Below, piece by piece: positions 43,991-55,269 of a stretch of DNA of 64,000 nt. A program made the translations under genes and the position numbers. Position 1 is the stretch's first letter. Every line of letters begins with the position of its first letter. The stretch is taken from positions 4,774,001-4,838,000 of the forward strand of contig CM051514.1 in the NCBI GenBank assembly GCA_028015205.1. The letters are read 5' to 3'. The notes under the pieces are model-generated. The model was not told the origin of the DNA, made no database searches, and saw only the letters and a list, made by a program, of their open reading frames with translations. Source of the DNA: Mytilisepta virgata (Eukaryota; Mollusca; Bivalvia; Mytilida; Mytilidae).

Positions 43991-44154
43991 GTACCGGTTT
44001 AATCCAACCCCTGTTCAATCTTTGTGCCAAATCAGACTATCCTAACTCTCTGTTGTGTTTGTGTTTTGTGCTCTTTTATGTTATATTTCTATACTAGCCC
44101 GAAATTGATACTTAAAATTTACTGTTACATACTTGTAAAATTTGTGAAAAATAA

Positions 44155-44340
44155 GGAGTAGCTCCCTCTTGCATAGCTCTGTCCTTAGGGTGGTTTTGGC
44201 TTTACCCCTTGATCAGTTTGGTATTTTGAATTTGCTCTTCAATCTTTTGGATTGTTGTTTTGGTTTGAGCACAACTGATGAGTAGTAAATCAACGAAATT
44301 TGCACATCTTGTGCATGAAAATTGGCATCAAAGAATTATA
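44155..44340 (+). repeat. Dispersed repeat, second copy of the 19350 family
   Basis: It shares agctctgtccttagggtggt, tttgctcttcaatcttttgg and acaactgatgagtagtaaat with 19350-19545, with about 20-25 percent divergence by eye. Confidence 0.55.
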
Positions 44341-44450
44341 TTTGTCTGGGGATCTGTCTGTTTGTTGACGTTGGTTGATTGGTATATCAATGTTGATCTT
44401 TCCTGTTATCCATTGTTATGTTTAGTTAATATAACAAACGTATCAAGATA

Positions 44451-44506
44451 TATGTTAGATAATTTAGCAGTAAAGTACGTATGAATAGTGCAAATAATAC
44501 GGATGG
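44451..44506 (+). repeat. 55-bp duplicate of 39695-39750
   Basis: The segment from tgttagataatttagcagta to atagtgcaaataatacggat matches 39695-39750 with one or two differences. Flanking sequences do not match. Neither copy is part of a repeat I recognise. Confidence 0.8.
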
Positions 44507-44648
44507 ATTGTACAATATTTAAAATAAACACCAGGCCAAATAAAAAAATAAAAAGGAGAAATGATGCTTCACACATATAACACATGTATGAGTAGTTATC
44601 TTAGATCAGCATTTCAAATATAGTTTTCGAACAAAGTATAAATATACT

Positions 44649-44813
44649 AGATTCTCCTTCAGGTACAAGTGAGTTATGGAATTTCTCCACACGAGATAGT
44701 TACATTTTTGATTTTCAACACGCGAGCTTTAGCGAGCGTGTTAAAATCTAAAATTTATATAGTATCGAGGGTGGAGAAATTCTATAACTCACGAGTAAAT
44801 TGAAGGAGAATCT
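44649..44813. mobile_element. Short palindromic MITE-like element
   Basis: The ends agattctccttca and tgaaggagaatct pair. Inner blocks gagttatggaatttctccac and its near reverse complement pair as well. The tip is acacgcgagctttagcgagcgtgt, itself a perfect small hairpin. It has the same overall design as 8300, 35770 and 62674. Confidence 0.72.
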
Positions 44814-45205
44814 GTTTCTTCTATGATTGTCAACAAAAACCTCAAGAAAATGCCGTTGCTACGCATTTTGTTGACATGAACGCCATTTCGGAGCATGTCT
44901 AGTTTACATGGACACGGAATTTAGAAGAAGAAGAAACTTGTATTTTGTGATCCTGCTGTTGCACAGCTGATTTAGTCGTTGATTAACCTTGCAAAACATC
45001 TAGAGTGCAGTATTTATTGAGGATTCTCGCAAATATATCTAAAACAACAGTCATGCCAGTACTGTTCACTTATTTCCGTTTGTACAATAACCCAAACATC
45101 CATGGCCTTTATATTGAATTTGAAAATACTATTATAACGTTCGTAAAAAATGTGAACTAATATCAATAATATGTAATGTAAACATTTGACATTACACCTA
45201 CAGTT

Positions 45206-45606
45206 TTACTTTATAAGCGTATGAAATAGTTGTGATCTATCCCCAGTACGGTTATGTCTCTTGATAATTACTGATAAATCCTTCCCGTCAATTTGAAATT
45301 TTGAGTGTGAGAAAATGTCATTGAGCTCAATTATTGTGTAAACCTCCAATGTTTCAATTTGTGAGTCTGTATTTTTACTCGTGAATTTTTGTTTTTTCTC
45401 AGGTTGAAACAAGTCAAGACTTTAAAAAAGACGAGGGTTGAAATTATTACAATATGGCTACAAATAAAAGTATTGGTACACATAATAATATCGCATATAC
45501 ACCATACACGCACGTTTTGTCTCCAAAATACATCAACAGTAAAACGATTAGGTTTTGGATGTAATTTCAGATAGATGTAAGCAATTTCTCTAGAAAATAA
45601 TCTAAT
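45206..45606 (-). CDS. Candidate two-exon coding segment, unknown protein
   Basis: Exon a (45514-45606) has acceptor TATACTCTCTACAG, 31 codons reading IRLFSREIAYIYLKLHPKPN then RFTVDVFWRQN, and donor GTGCGT. Exon b (45206-45397) has acceptor TTTCAACCTGAG and 63 codons from KKQKFTSKNTDSQIETLEVY through IIELNDIFSHSKFQIDGKDL to SQLFHTLIK and a stop. Both are phase 0 and the intron is 116 bp. An AATAAA lies about 190 bp further on (near 45013). Residue composition looks protein-like, but I recognise no family and found no convincing upstream exon. Confidence 0.3.
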
Positions 45607-45659
45607 CTGTAGAGAGTATAAACAAGACATCTAACAGATAAAATTTATTACCGACCATA

Positions 45660-45995
45660 GAATCCGATAAGACAAGAATGCTCAAATTAGACGATTTCAC
45701 CTTTATCTTGCACTTTACAACATTTTCAAAGAAAGAATTTGTACCGAGTGATAATTTTCATGACGTGTTTATAACTATCTGTCATCGATACAGATATTGC
45801 TGACTTTTACATTGTGCTTATCAATCGACTTGTTCTGAAAATTTTTAACAAGAACGTATGAAAATAGATATGAAGATTAAACACTGTTAACAGACAAATT
45901 CTCGATGGGGAACAAATTAAACACAAGATAAGTAAATGATCAGAAAACATAAACTGATAAATTTTCTCTTCCAAAACGATCTTCTTTTCTAACGA
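45660..45995. other. Possible further exon-like pieces, unsupported
   Basis: Minus-strand stretches such as NKSIDKHNVKVSNICIDDR (after a TTTTCAG) and VKSSNLSILVLSDSMVG look protein-like but do not join in phase to the exons at 45206-45606. They may belong to a decayed gene. Confidence 0.2.
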
Positions 45996-46059
45996 AATAA
46001 TTGCTTTCTAGTAAATACACATTGAGTAAATATCGACTGAATGAAATTGAAAGCCTGGT

Positions 46060-46300
46060 CGTAACATTTCATTTACTTCCACCGATTTGTGACTACCACC
46101 AGATTGACTTTGTTGAACTTCACGACGGGTGCGGTATACGGAACAGGAACTGCATACCCTTCCAGAGAACATGTGTTCACTCCTGTTCATTGTTTTTTAG
46201 TTTTCAGTGTTTATTTGTTGTGCTTGTTCATTTATCTTCCCGGGTTTTTATGTCTAATGGATCGATTTTTGTTTGTTTGTTCCTTAGTATATTTGTCAAT
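46060..46300 (+). repeat. Dispersed repeat tail (cttcacgacgggtgc), copy 2
   Basis: It matches 23200-23450: accgatttgtgactaccacc, gaacttcacgacgggtgc, ttgtgcttgttcatttatct and tcttcccgggt. It lies directly before the reversed pearl-like element. Confidence 0.6.
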
Positions 46301-46304
46301 TTTT

Positions 46305-47950
46305 TTTCTCTGGAACGGCTGGGCTAAATGGAATGAAACTTGAAACGAAGCATCTATGGAAGGTTTATTTTAAAGTTCCTCATTTCGTCCAGATTGGACT
46401 AAAAATATGGCCACGATGGGCAGTTCTTGTTTCTGATTGTCTGATATAAAAACAATCTTTTCTGAAATCGCTTGGCCAAATGGAATTAAATTTGACAAGA
46501 AGTATATATGAGAGATTCTTTATAAAGTCTTCTCACTTAGCCCCGATCAAACTACAAATATGGCCGCCATGGGCAGTTCTTGTTCCTGATTGGCTGATAT
46601 AAAAAAAAATCTCCTCTGAAGTCGTTTGGCCAAATGAAACGAAACTTGACAGGAAGCATCTATGGGAGCTTCTTTACAATGGTTCCTTATTCAGCCCCGA
46701 TCAGGCAACAAACGGCCGCATGGGCAATTCTAGTTTCTCATTGGTTGATTAAAAAAATTGGGCAATTGGGACTAAACTCTGGTGAAATGTTCCTTGGATA
46801 GCTCCCTTCCAAAATTTTGATTTCAAAAATCTTCTATGTAACTATATGGCCAATTGGAACCAGACTTGGCTGCAATGGTCTTTAGATGGTCCACTTTCAG
46901 ATCAACCAAGATGGCCGCCACAGCTCCACTTAGTTTAACATAGAACCTTATGGAAATCCATTTAAAAATCTTCTTGTCTCAAACTACTGAGCCAATTGGA
47001 ACCAAACTTTACAGCAATGGTCCTTAGATGGTCCTCTTTCAGAAGTGTGTTCGATGACCCGGACGATCAACCAAGATGACCGCCACAACCTAACTTTATT
47101 TAATGTAGAACCCTATGCGAAATTCATTTGGAAATCTTCTTGTCTGAAACCACGGAGCCAACTGGAACAAGACTTAGCAATAAATGGTTCTTAGATGTCC
47201 CTCTTTTAGAAATATGTTCAATGACCCAAACGATCAAAAAATATGGCCGCCATAGCCGAACTTAGTTTAACATCAGACCCTATGGGAAATTCATTTAAAA
47301 ATCTTCATGTCTGAAACTACTGAGCCTATTGGAACCAATCCTAACGGCAATGGTCCATAGATGGCCCTCTCTCAGAAGTGTGTCCGATGACCCGGACGAT
47401 CAACCAAGATGGCCAGCATAGCCCAACTTAGATTGTAGTTTAACAGAGGACACTATGGGAAATTCATTTAACAATCTTCTTGTCTGAAACCACTGAGCCA
47501 ATTGGAACAAGACTTGGCACCAATGGTCCTAAGATGGTCCTTTTTCAGAATTGTATCCAACACCCCTGAATGTCAACTAAGAAGGTCGCCACGGCCGAAC
47601 TTGTTTTAACATAGGACCCTACGGGAAAATGAATAAAAAATCTTCTTGTCTGAAACCATTGAGCCAATTGGAACCAAACTTGGCAGACATGGTGCTTTGA
47701 AATTTGTCAGACCCGGACTGTTAACAAAGATGGCCACCACATACGAACTTAGTTTTACATAATATATGAACATTCATTTAAAACATCTTGTTGTCTGAGA
47801 GCACTCGTCCAATTGGAACCAGACTTGGCAGCCATGGTTATTAGATTGTCCTATTTCAGAATTATGTCCAATAATACAGTCGTTTGTTTCTTAGGTGTTT
47901 TATGGCTGTTGATTGGCAAATTGAATCAAGCTCTTGGGAGCCTGTCTAAA
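46305..47950 (-). mobile_element. Pearl/Helentron-like element (copy 4), reversed and degenerate
   Basis: Tandem units of about 170-175 bp run in the opposite orientation to the other copies, with aaccaagatggccgccac, gagccaattggaacca and cttcttgtctgaaacca as landmarks. The high-coordinate end keeps gctcttgggagcctg, a decayed form of the left-end hairpin. The other end lacks the microsatellite and terminal hairpin and appears truncated. Confidence 0.6.
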
Positions 47951-48099
47951 ATAGACAATCAAACCCTAGGAGCTCTGACAGATAACCAAATGTCGTTTGG
48001 TGATTTTTAAATTAAGATTTTTAAGAAATTTGTTATTTCATCAATCTGCTAATTTAAAAAAAAATACTGAATTCACAATAGTAGTATATGGGGATAGTT

Positions 48100-49665
48100 C
48101 AGTTAGGATTTGAGGCGGAGGATCATGTGGAGGATCATCCGGATGTGAGGTCAACCGGAAATGACGTAATGGTCACGTGACCGGAACCGGAAGTGATTGC
48201 GCACATGCACAACCGGAAGTGACGTATTTTACCATGATTTGTTTACGGAAGTGACGTAAGTCACGTACTGGGACCCGGATGTGTTATGCTTGAATGATTA
48301 TCTCCCCCTTTTCCCGTGCTTCTCGGTCGTCTCTGGGTCTTTCATCGGTCTGTATAGGGTAAGGGTCTCGCATCGAATCTCTAGGGACTGATACTGTGGA
48401 TTCATTTATTTTCGTGGATAGAGTAAAAAGGCATACGTAAATTCGTGGATTGCTGCCTTAGAAAAAAATATATACTGAAATTCGTGGCTTGGCACGTCAG
48501 ATATCATGAATTGCGACAAAACGTGCCGATCAGACACTGATATTGTACAGTAGAGTACTGATTTTAATCGCTTATTAAAAAAAGTCTAACAAACAGATTC
48601 TTCAAATTTTGACAGAACAAAGCTTGTCATGAATTTAACAAGATTAACAAAATCCGTAATTATTTACTTGTTAGGTTAATAGATGTGAAATATATATTGA
48701 CAAACTTGCAATCACTTGCCATCAAATACCTCGGGGCATATACATCCATATATACATCCATATTTTTAATTCGATTACCGATAATTTCAATAATTGTCTG
48801 CTTTATTATCTTTTGACAAGATGTTATTACTGTAATTTATGAGAAAGTCTGTATTGTTTAGGCCTACTTAGGATTAATATTTTTCTTGAATGTTTGAATT
48901 TAAAAAAAAACCGGAAGTGAATTCCGAGACAATTTACAGAGTGAGCGTTTATATGTTACCAAAGACAAAATTACATGAAACACTCTATCCTCTGTGGATA
49001 TAACGGATTCATCATATGTCAGTATCAAAGTACATGCTGTAAAAATGCAATTGTTCAATGTTGTCTCGGGAAAGTACATCAAAACTCCGTGGTTTCAAAC
49101 TTTAAGTTCAAGTAAAAATATTATTTTTCGTTTGGTATATAAATTCGTGGTTTACTGGGACCCAGGAAAACCACGAAAATTGGTATACAACGAATTTTAA
49201 TGAATCCACAGTACTCACTGTTATGTCGAAGTCCGAGAGCAATTGAAGTACAGAGATGTCCCGCGCTTTTCCCCACGTGTGTGATGTTTTCTGTGAGGAC
49301 CAAGGGTAGGATTGGATTATGTCCCCTTACTTCCAAGTGATGCTGTCACCATTAGATCAATAGAGGGGTGTCCTTAACAACCGCCTTAGCAACGGCGGTC
49401 TATTTCACTGCTCTATGATGCACTTCGTTTCTCTTCTCTTGCTCCATGCCGCTCTTCGCTGCTCCTCGCTGTCCATCGCTACTCATGGCCGCGCAAACCA
49501 CTTCCGGTTCCGGTCACGCATGCGCAGACCACACAGCCGCGCCCTGACTTACATCACTTCCGTTGGCACGTGACTTACATCACTTCCGTTGCGCATGCGC
49601 GCAAACCACTTCCGTTCCGGTCACTTGACTTCCGGTTCTGGTGGCGTCACTTTCGTCTTTCAAAA
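48100..49665. mobile_element. Element with GC-rich inverted ends full of CCGGAAGTGACGT motifs
   Basis: At 48150-48275 four forward motifs (aaccggaaatgacgtaa, aaccggaagtgattgc, aaccggaagtgacgta, acggaagtgacgtaag) alternate with cacgtgac and tgcgcacatgc blocks. At 49495-49660 about five motifs occur in reverse (cacttccggttccggtca, gacttacatcacttccgtt twice). The ends are therefore inverted relative to each other. The interior carries a second, nested element (48392-49213). The motif combines an ETS-type core (CCGGAAGT) with a CRE-like TGACGT. Coordinates of the outer ends are approximate. Confidence 0.5.
48392..49213. mobile_element. MITE-like element with tactgtggattcatt ends
   Basis: tactgtggattcatt at 48392 and aatgaatccacagta at 49213 are perfect inverted repeats. 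Inside, attcgtgg blocks near both ends (ttttcgtgg, aaattcgtgg, ttggtatacaacgaa) extend the relation. I remember this as a common molluscan repeat type. The superfamily is uncertain, since no clear target duplication is visible. Confidence 0.6.
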
Positions 49666-49669
49666 TCCA

Positions 49670-50250
49670 ATTTGTGACATAACTACGCTTATTTATTAAA
49701 AAATTGTCATTTATTCAGGAATTAATTTTCCCGTATCGTACTAAGAAGTTCATAATTTTCATAATAATAACAGAAATACTAGCAATTAATAATGGTAATA
49801 ACTAGTAGTTACTAGGGTCAACCTGAGCTAAAAAGAGCAAGTTTCAGTTTTTTTTTACCTTAATAAGTATATTTGCTCGCAGAACAATCTTGCTGTTGAA
49901 AGTGCAACTAATTTTAAATGTATAGCGTGCTAAAACATTTGGAGATTTTTTTCTCAGTCTCGTATACAAGTTCGTATTTAATGAAATACCTTATTCCGAA
50001 AATACTTTAGTTGACAGCGCAAAAAGGTTGAGAGTCCGAGTCTGTTAGTATTAAGAACGAAGTTTCAAACAAGCGTATATGTCGCTGTAATCTAGAACAA
50101 CGTTTCTACAAATGCACTTTAATAGGATCGGTTGTCTAATAAACAAAAGACAAATTGGCCAACTGAAAATATATTATAGATTGGTGAAAATCTAGTACTT
50201 ATTATTTGTTTAATGAGACAACACCAGGGACGGAAAGGAAGATATTTTAT
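49670..50250. other. AT-rich stretch, no gene recognised
   Basis: Nothing beyond simple AT-rich sequence is visible here. Confidence 0.35.
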
Positions 50251-50448
50251 TTAAAAGAAAGTTAGACGTGAATATTTCGAAGGAGAACACATTGTTTTCA
50301 TGTAAGCCTTCCAAGAATAACTGGCTGGCTCATCGATGCTGCGAAAAACACCAGCATAGACGTTAACATTCTTGTCGTCCCTCTTCCCTTTCGACACCCC
50401 TCCCAAAAATAAATTCAGTGGTTTCGTCCTCCGCATCAACCAGAACAT
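50251..50448 (-). CDS. Candidate 65-aa ORF of higher GC, function unknown
   Basis: The frame reads MFWLMRRTKPLNLFLGGVSK, then a basic stretch, then VYAGVFRSIDEPASYSWKAY to the stop. Base composition is visibly more balanced than in its flanks. An alternative reading starts it at an acceptor TTTTTCGCAG near 50339. AATAAA follows the stop within two bases, too close for a normal 3' UTR unless it is very short. No domain is recognised. Confidence 0.2.
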   Translation of the reverse strand: MFWLMRRTKPLNLFLGGVSKGKRDDKNVNVYAGVFRSIDEPASYSWKAYMKTMCSPSKYSRLTFF

Positions 50449-50459
50449 ACATCTATTTA

Positions 50460-51050
50460 CTAAAATTTGAAAATTGTTTTAGATGTTATTAGCTTCTTAT
50501 ATGTAACTTCCAATCAGATATTTAGAAACATCTTTCTGATCCGAATTGCAATCTTCGTGAAATTCAAATACGACTACTTAATGTTGATCGTGTATATCTT
50601 GATTGACAAATAAACAAGGACATTTCCATGATAAGCTTTCTGATTTACTGACATTGTTAGCCTGACAGAATAGTGGACATCATCAACAATCAAATGTTAG
50701 GTTATCAGTAGTCATTATCCTGTAGTGGTAGATTGTTTCCTGGTTTAATATACTTTTGTTTAGAACGAGGAAGAATGAGCAAAATCCGGAATTAGACGTG
50801 CTTTCAACCACAATAGTAGAACTGTATGATAATACCCTTTAATTCAACAGCAACAACCGTACTTTCAATTTGCTTTAGACTTCTGCTTTGCTATGAATAA
50901 AGATGATTATACATTTATCCAACAGAGATGGACATTGTAAAAATAGAAATGGATGTGTTATATAAATGCATGAGCATACGATAGAATGCAGATGTGGTGT
51001 TAATTTGCATGGAATCGAACCCGTGTGACACTTTACCACACGTATAAAAA
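50460..51050. other. No gene recognised
   Basis: AT-rich sequence; a polyA-like AATAAA near 50610 and 50896 without any coding context. Confidence 0.35.
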
Positions 51051-51053
51051 CTA

Positions 51054-52525
51054 GAGGCGCTCAAGAGCCTGTACAGCTCACCTGGATTTAACTTTTCACC
51101 TTGAGCAGGACTAAACATTTAAGTGTTGCAGTCAATTTGGCTGGTTTTTCTATAGGGTTCTATGTTAAACTAACTTCAGCTGTGGCAGTCATCTTGGTTT
51201 ACAGTCCAGGTCAATGGACACATTTCTAAAAGAGAACCATCTAAGGCCCATTTCTGCTAAGTCTTGTTCCAACTGGCTAAGTGGTTTCAGACAAAAAGAC
51301 TTTTAAATGAATTTTCCTATAGGATCCCATATTTAACTAAGTTAATCGGCCATGGCGGCCATTTTGGTTGACAATTCGGGTGATCGGACACATTTCTGAA
51401 AGAGGACCATTGCTACCAAGTCTAGTTCTAATTGGCTCAGTGGTTTCAGACAAGCGGAATTTTGAGTGAATTTCCATAGGGTCTTATTTTAAACTAAATT
51501 AGGCTGTGGCGGCCATATTGGTTCAAAGTCCACGAAATCTGACATATTTCTGAAAGATGACCTCCTCAGGACCATTGTTGACTAGTCTGGTTCCAATTGG
51601 TCAAGTTGTTTCAGACAAGAAGATTTTTCAATGAATTTTCCCATAGGGCCCCATGTTAAGGCAAGTTTGGTTGTAGCGGCCATCTTGGTTGACTGTCTGG
51701 GTCTTTGGACATATTTCTGAAAGAGAACATCCTAAGGACCATTACTGCCAACTTTGGTTCCAACTGGCCTTGTAATTTCATAGAAGATTTGTGAAATTCA
51801 TTCGCTTTTTTTTATTTTTAGTAACAGCAGCCATGTCGGTTGGACGTCGGAGATGCCAGACATTTTTGGAAGGGGGCCATCAAAGGACCATTCCACCAAA
51901 ATTTGGTCCAAATTTGCCCAGTGGTTTCAGAGGAGAAGATCTTTAAAGAAAGTTTACACTGGATGCCATCTCTAAAGGACAAAAACTCCTATAAGGGGTC
52001 AAACAATGATTTTGGTCATGTTGACTTATTTGTAGATCTTACTTTTGTTGAACATTTTTTCTGTTTACAGTTTGTCTTTATCTATAATAATATTCAAGAT
52101 AATAACCTTAAACTGCAAAATGCCCTTAAAATAAACAATTCAGGGGCAATAACCCAACAAAAGGTTGAATGATTCATCTGAACATTTCATGGCAGCTAGA
52201 TCTTGGCCTGCTGAACATTTTTACCCCCATGTCAGTTTTGCTCTAAACGCTTTAGTTTTTGAGATATCAGACAAAAACTGCAGTTTACTCCAATGTTCTA
52301 TTTTTAGCCATGTCGGCCATGTTGGTTGGCAGGCAGGGTCATCGGACACATTTCTTAAACTAGATATCCTAATGATTCTTGTCGCCAAATTTTGGTTCCA
52401 TTTGTACCAGTAGTTTCAGAGGAGAACATTTTTGTAAGTGTTACCGGACGACGACAGACGATGACGGATGACGGACGCCAAGTGATGAGAATAGCTCAAC
52501 TGACCCTTTGAGTCAGGTAAGCTAA
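51054..52525 (+). mobile_element. Pearl/Helentron-like element (copy 3)
   Basis: The left end is AGGCGCT-CA-AGAGCCT (one mismatch in the stem) followed by gtacagctcacctgg. The right end is agctcaactgaccctttgag then tcaggtaagctaa, also a slightly decayed hairpin. The core units are the same as in 19889-21706 but fewer (about 4). The right third (51840-52440) is closely similar to 21000-21620, including the gacgac microsatellite. The 110-codon frame inside is a repeat artefact. Confidence 0.7.
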
Positions 52526-52534
52526 CAAGAAAAT

Positions 52535-52970
52535 GGTGATTTTATTATCCCCCCACTTTTGAAGAAAGTTCGGGGATATAGTGACTGTCACCGTCCTTCC
52601 ATCCGAACGTCACAACTGCTTGTGACATCAACTCTTCTATCACTTTTGGGTTTGGGCATAATACATTTTTGTACCTGTAGATGCGCACTAAGGTTTTAGA
52701 ATTTTGATTTTTCTAAACAAGGGGCACACAGGGGTTGAACTTCAAAATTTTGGAATTCAAGCTTGTGACCTAAACTCGTCTTTCATTTTTCAATTGACGC
52801 ATTTTATTTCTATACTTTATTGTCATGCACCATATGCAGGTGCGCAATAAGGTTTTAGAATTTTGATTTTCTAAAATTGGGGCCCACGGGGGATTTAATT
52901 TCTTAATAGAATGACTGCATACTATTTTTGGATGGGAATAAGGTTTTAAATTTTTGACTACAGGTAAGTG
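52535..52970 (+). repeat. Dispersed repeat (ttcggggatatagtgac)
   Basis: It begins cccccacttttgaagaaagt and continues with gtccttccatccgaacgtca and gcgcactaaggttttagaat. Blocks such as aagcttgtgacct and gatgcgcaataagg recur near 27548-27605. It is of the tyrosine-poor, CGTC-rich class common in molluscs and is not coding. Confidence 0.45.
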
Positions 52971-53039
52971 GCCCAACTTCTTACAGGTAGTGCGGAGATC
53001 ACTGTCGATTCCGACAGTACAGATTTCTAGTTTTTTATA

Positions 53040-53900
53040 ATAATAATCTTTATTGCAAGTTATTCCCATGGGGGTTAAACACTATTACAAGCAATAAACA
53101 ATTTATACAAACAAATTACAGGAAAATTAAGAAATTTGACCGATGCCTGACCCTATTTTCGCAGTTCTAATGACCGCTTTATAAAGACACAAACAATTGG
53201 TAAAAGTTCATTTTTTTGGATTTATTATATCAAAAAAATTGTGACTCTTCGTCGCCAGATAGAAAAATGTTTAGCTCTTAACTGAGTATTGGATTTACAA
53301 TGTAAGAATTCATCATCTAGCACCTTGCATCCAGAGCAAACTCTATTTTCTCTGGGAATATTTTTATATCGGCCAACTTCAATATCAAGAGAGTGATCAC
53401 AGATTCGAAATTTTGTTAGAAGCTGTCTCATTGTAAAAAAAAATTTCACTTTTGAAGTACTCTTCTAATTTCAGTGTTTTTAAGTTTACTATATAAACAT
53501 AATTTGTAACTATAATTTATTTTTGAGAGTTTAGACAATGTTAATTTTTCATATTTCTGTTTGTAATGTTTTTGATTTTATCTCTCAAACTCTTTTAAAT
53601 ACTGAAAAATGATCAACAAAGTTAGAATCATATACATGTATATCTAAATCAAATTCTCTAAGAATGTTAGAGGCAACATGTATATGCATACCTGTATCAC
53701 TCAATATTTTATTAAGATTATAAGCTTCCCTTAAAAAGGGGTTGATATTATCAGTATTCAATCCACAAAAGTACATCAACAGCTGTGTTTTGATAAATGA
53801 ATCAATTGGAAGTCTACCAAATTCACACTTGTTAGCAGTTTTCTTGATACCAAGAAAGGTTTTATGTTTAAAGCAGCAATATCAATACGAACACTAATAT
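53040..53900 (-). pseudogene. LINE C-terminal remnant, second copy
   Basis: Minus-strand frames include REAYNLNKILSDTGMHIHVA, then LTKFRICDHSLDIEVGRYKN and CSGCKVLDDEFLHCKSNTQ. The order is the same as in 13420-13990. The 3' side ends in cccatgggaataacttgcaa and an A-rich segment, consistent with a LINE 3' UTR and tail. It is frameshifted between the two stretches. Confidence 0.68.
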
Positions 53901-53904
53901 TAAT

Positions 53905-55175
53905 CGTAGCTGTACCGCTTGTAATTTACATTAAAAAAAATGGAATTAAAAAACAATAATTCAAACTTTGCAAAATTTTCGGTTACCGAGATCTTTCATC
54001 AATACTAGACATTGAACCCGCGCGAGCGTCAATATTTTTATTGTTACAATTAATTCTGAACTGGAACTTGATGAAAAGCTTTCATTAAATACACATTCCA
54101 TAATGCATTACCTTTTCCCTTCAGAATATATATGAAAATGAAATTGTAGATGTAAACATTTCCTTAGTGACGGATGAATTTTTCAAAAGATGCCGTGAGT
54201 TAGGTAGAGCATATTTTTGGAAAATAATTGTTCCTATTGTTCCATTGTCATCATGGTCAGGGCTAGCGAAGCTTAATTTCACAAATATATCCAATAATCA
54301 GACGATAAAAAGCAGTTTTAGTGTGTGGCTGCGTGTGTTGTCCACGTTTATAATTATCAAAGATGCCCGAGATAAATTTCGTCATTAATGATAAAGATCA
54401 CCATTTGTTAAAAATATTTTTATCTAGGGTATGGTAGAGATATATTTAGACAGGTCATATGACAAATAATGTAAAAATAGATAATAGTTGGTTTTATCAC
54501 TTTGTGCAAGGTAAACATCCGAGCAATCCAAAAAACAACTAAGTTAGGAATTCCTCTGACCTTTACCTTCCTTCTTCATAATCTTCAAAGTTCATAACCT
54601 TCACAGTTAGGAGAAATTGCGTTATAGTAGAAAAACAATCCTGAATACATGAAGCGGAAACATCCCACTCGAAGGAGAATGTTTTTAATTTGTTTTATTC
54701 TTCTTCTTCCGTAATTGCAAACAGAAATACATTAAAAATATGTGTATACTTGTTTATTTAAATCAATGTGTTAAAATGATGCATTCGAGAACCTTCTAAG
54801 GGATATGTTGGGATTTCTTTATTTTTTATGTTGTTCCATTTGCACATAAACAAAGCTGCAGTTTAAATTTATAAATGCAGATTGTCAAATCCGATAATAA
54901 CCTTTATAATCTGAACCATACATCGTTTATTTTGAACAACGCGTTTTGCCGCCTATTCGGCTAATTCGTAAATTTAGTATTATAGATGCTACTGTGTTTA
55001 TTGATGTCAGCGAAGTCAGTAATTACATGTATAACAGGGTCAATTCTGAAACATCCCGAATATGGTTACAGACTATACATATCCAATAGAATACGAGGAA
55101 AATAAATGGTGTATAAAACGACTTAAATGTACAAAATACACAAGTTGAACAAGACCAAATGCAAAAGAATAAAAA
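53905..55175. other. AT-rich stretch with one exon-like segment
   Basis: At 54125-54194 (plus) a strong acceptor CTTTTCCCTTCAG is followed by 23 open codons (NIYENEIVDVNISLVTDEFF then KRC) and a GTGAGT donor. No partner exons were found. Nothing else is supportable. Confidence 0.3.
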
Positions 55176-55179
55176 AAGC

Positions 55180-55260
55180 AACAATATAAGTTAAAAGTAA
55201 AAATTGCCCAACGTTTCGACCAATATGGCCTTGATTACGAGCATGAAAAAATAAAAGGTG
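55180..55260 (-). repeat. Dispersed repeat tail, reversed copy of 14915-15010
   Basis: The reverse strand reads catgctcgtaatcaaggc then catattggtcgaaacgttgg, matching the segment near 14925-14965. Confidence 0.5.
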
Positions 55261-55269
55261 TTGACTCTT

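Noticed and set aside
51840..52413. 110- and 82-codon frames near the right end of the 51054 element
   Set aside because: The matching segment at 21000-21620 does not keep these frames, so they are chance products of the repeat.
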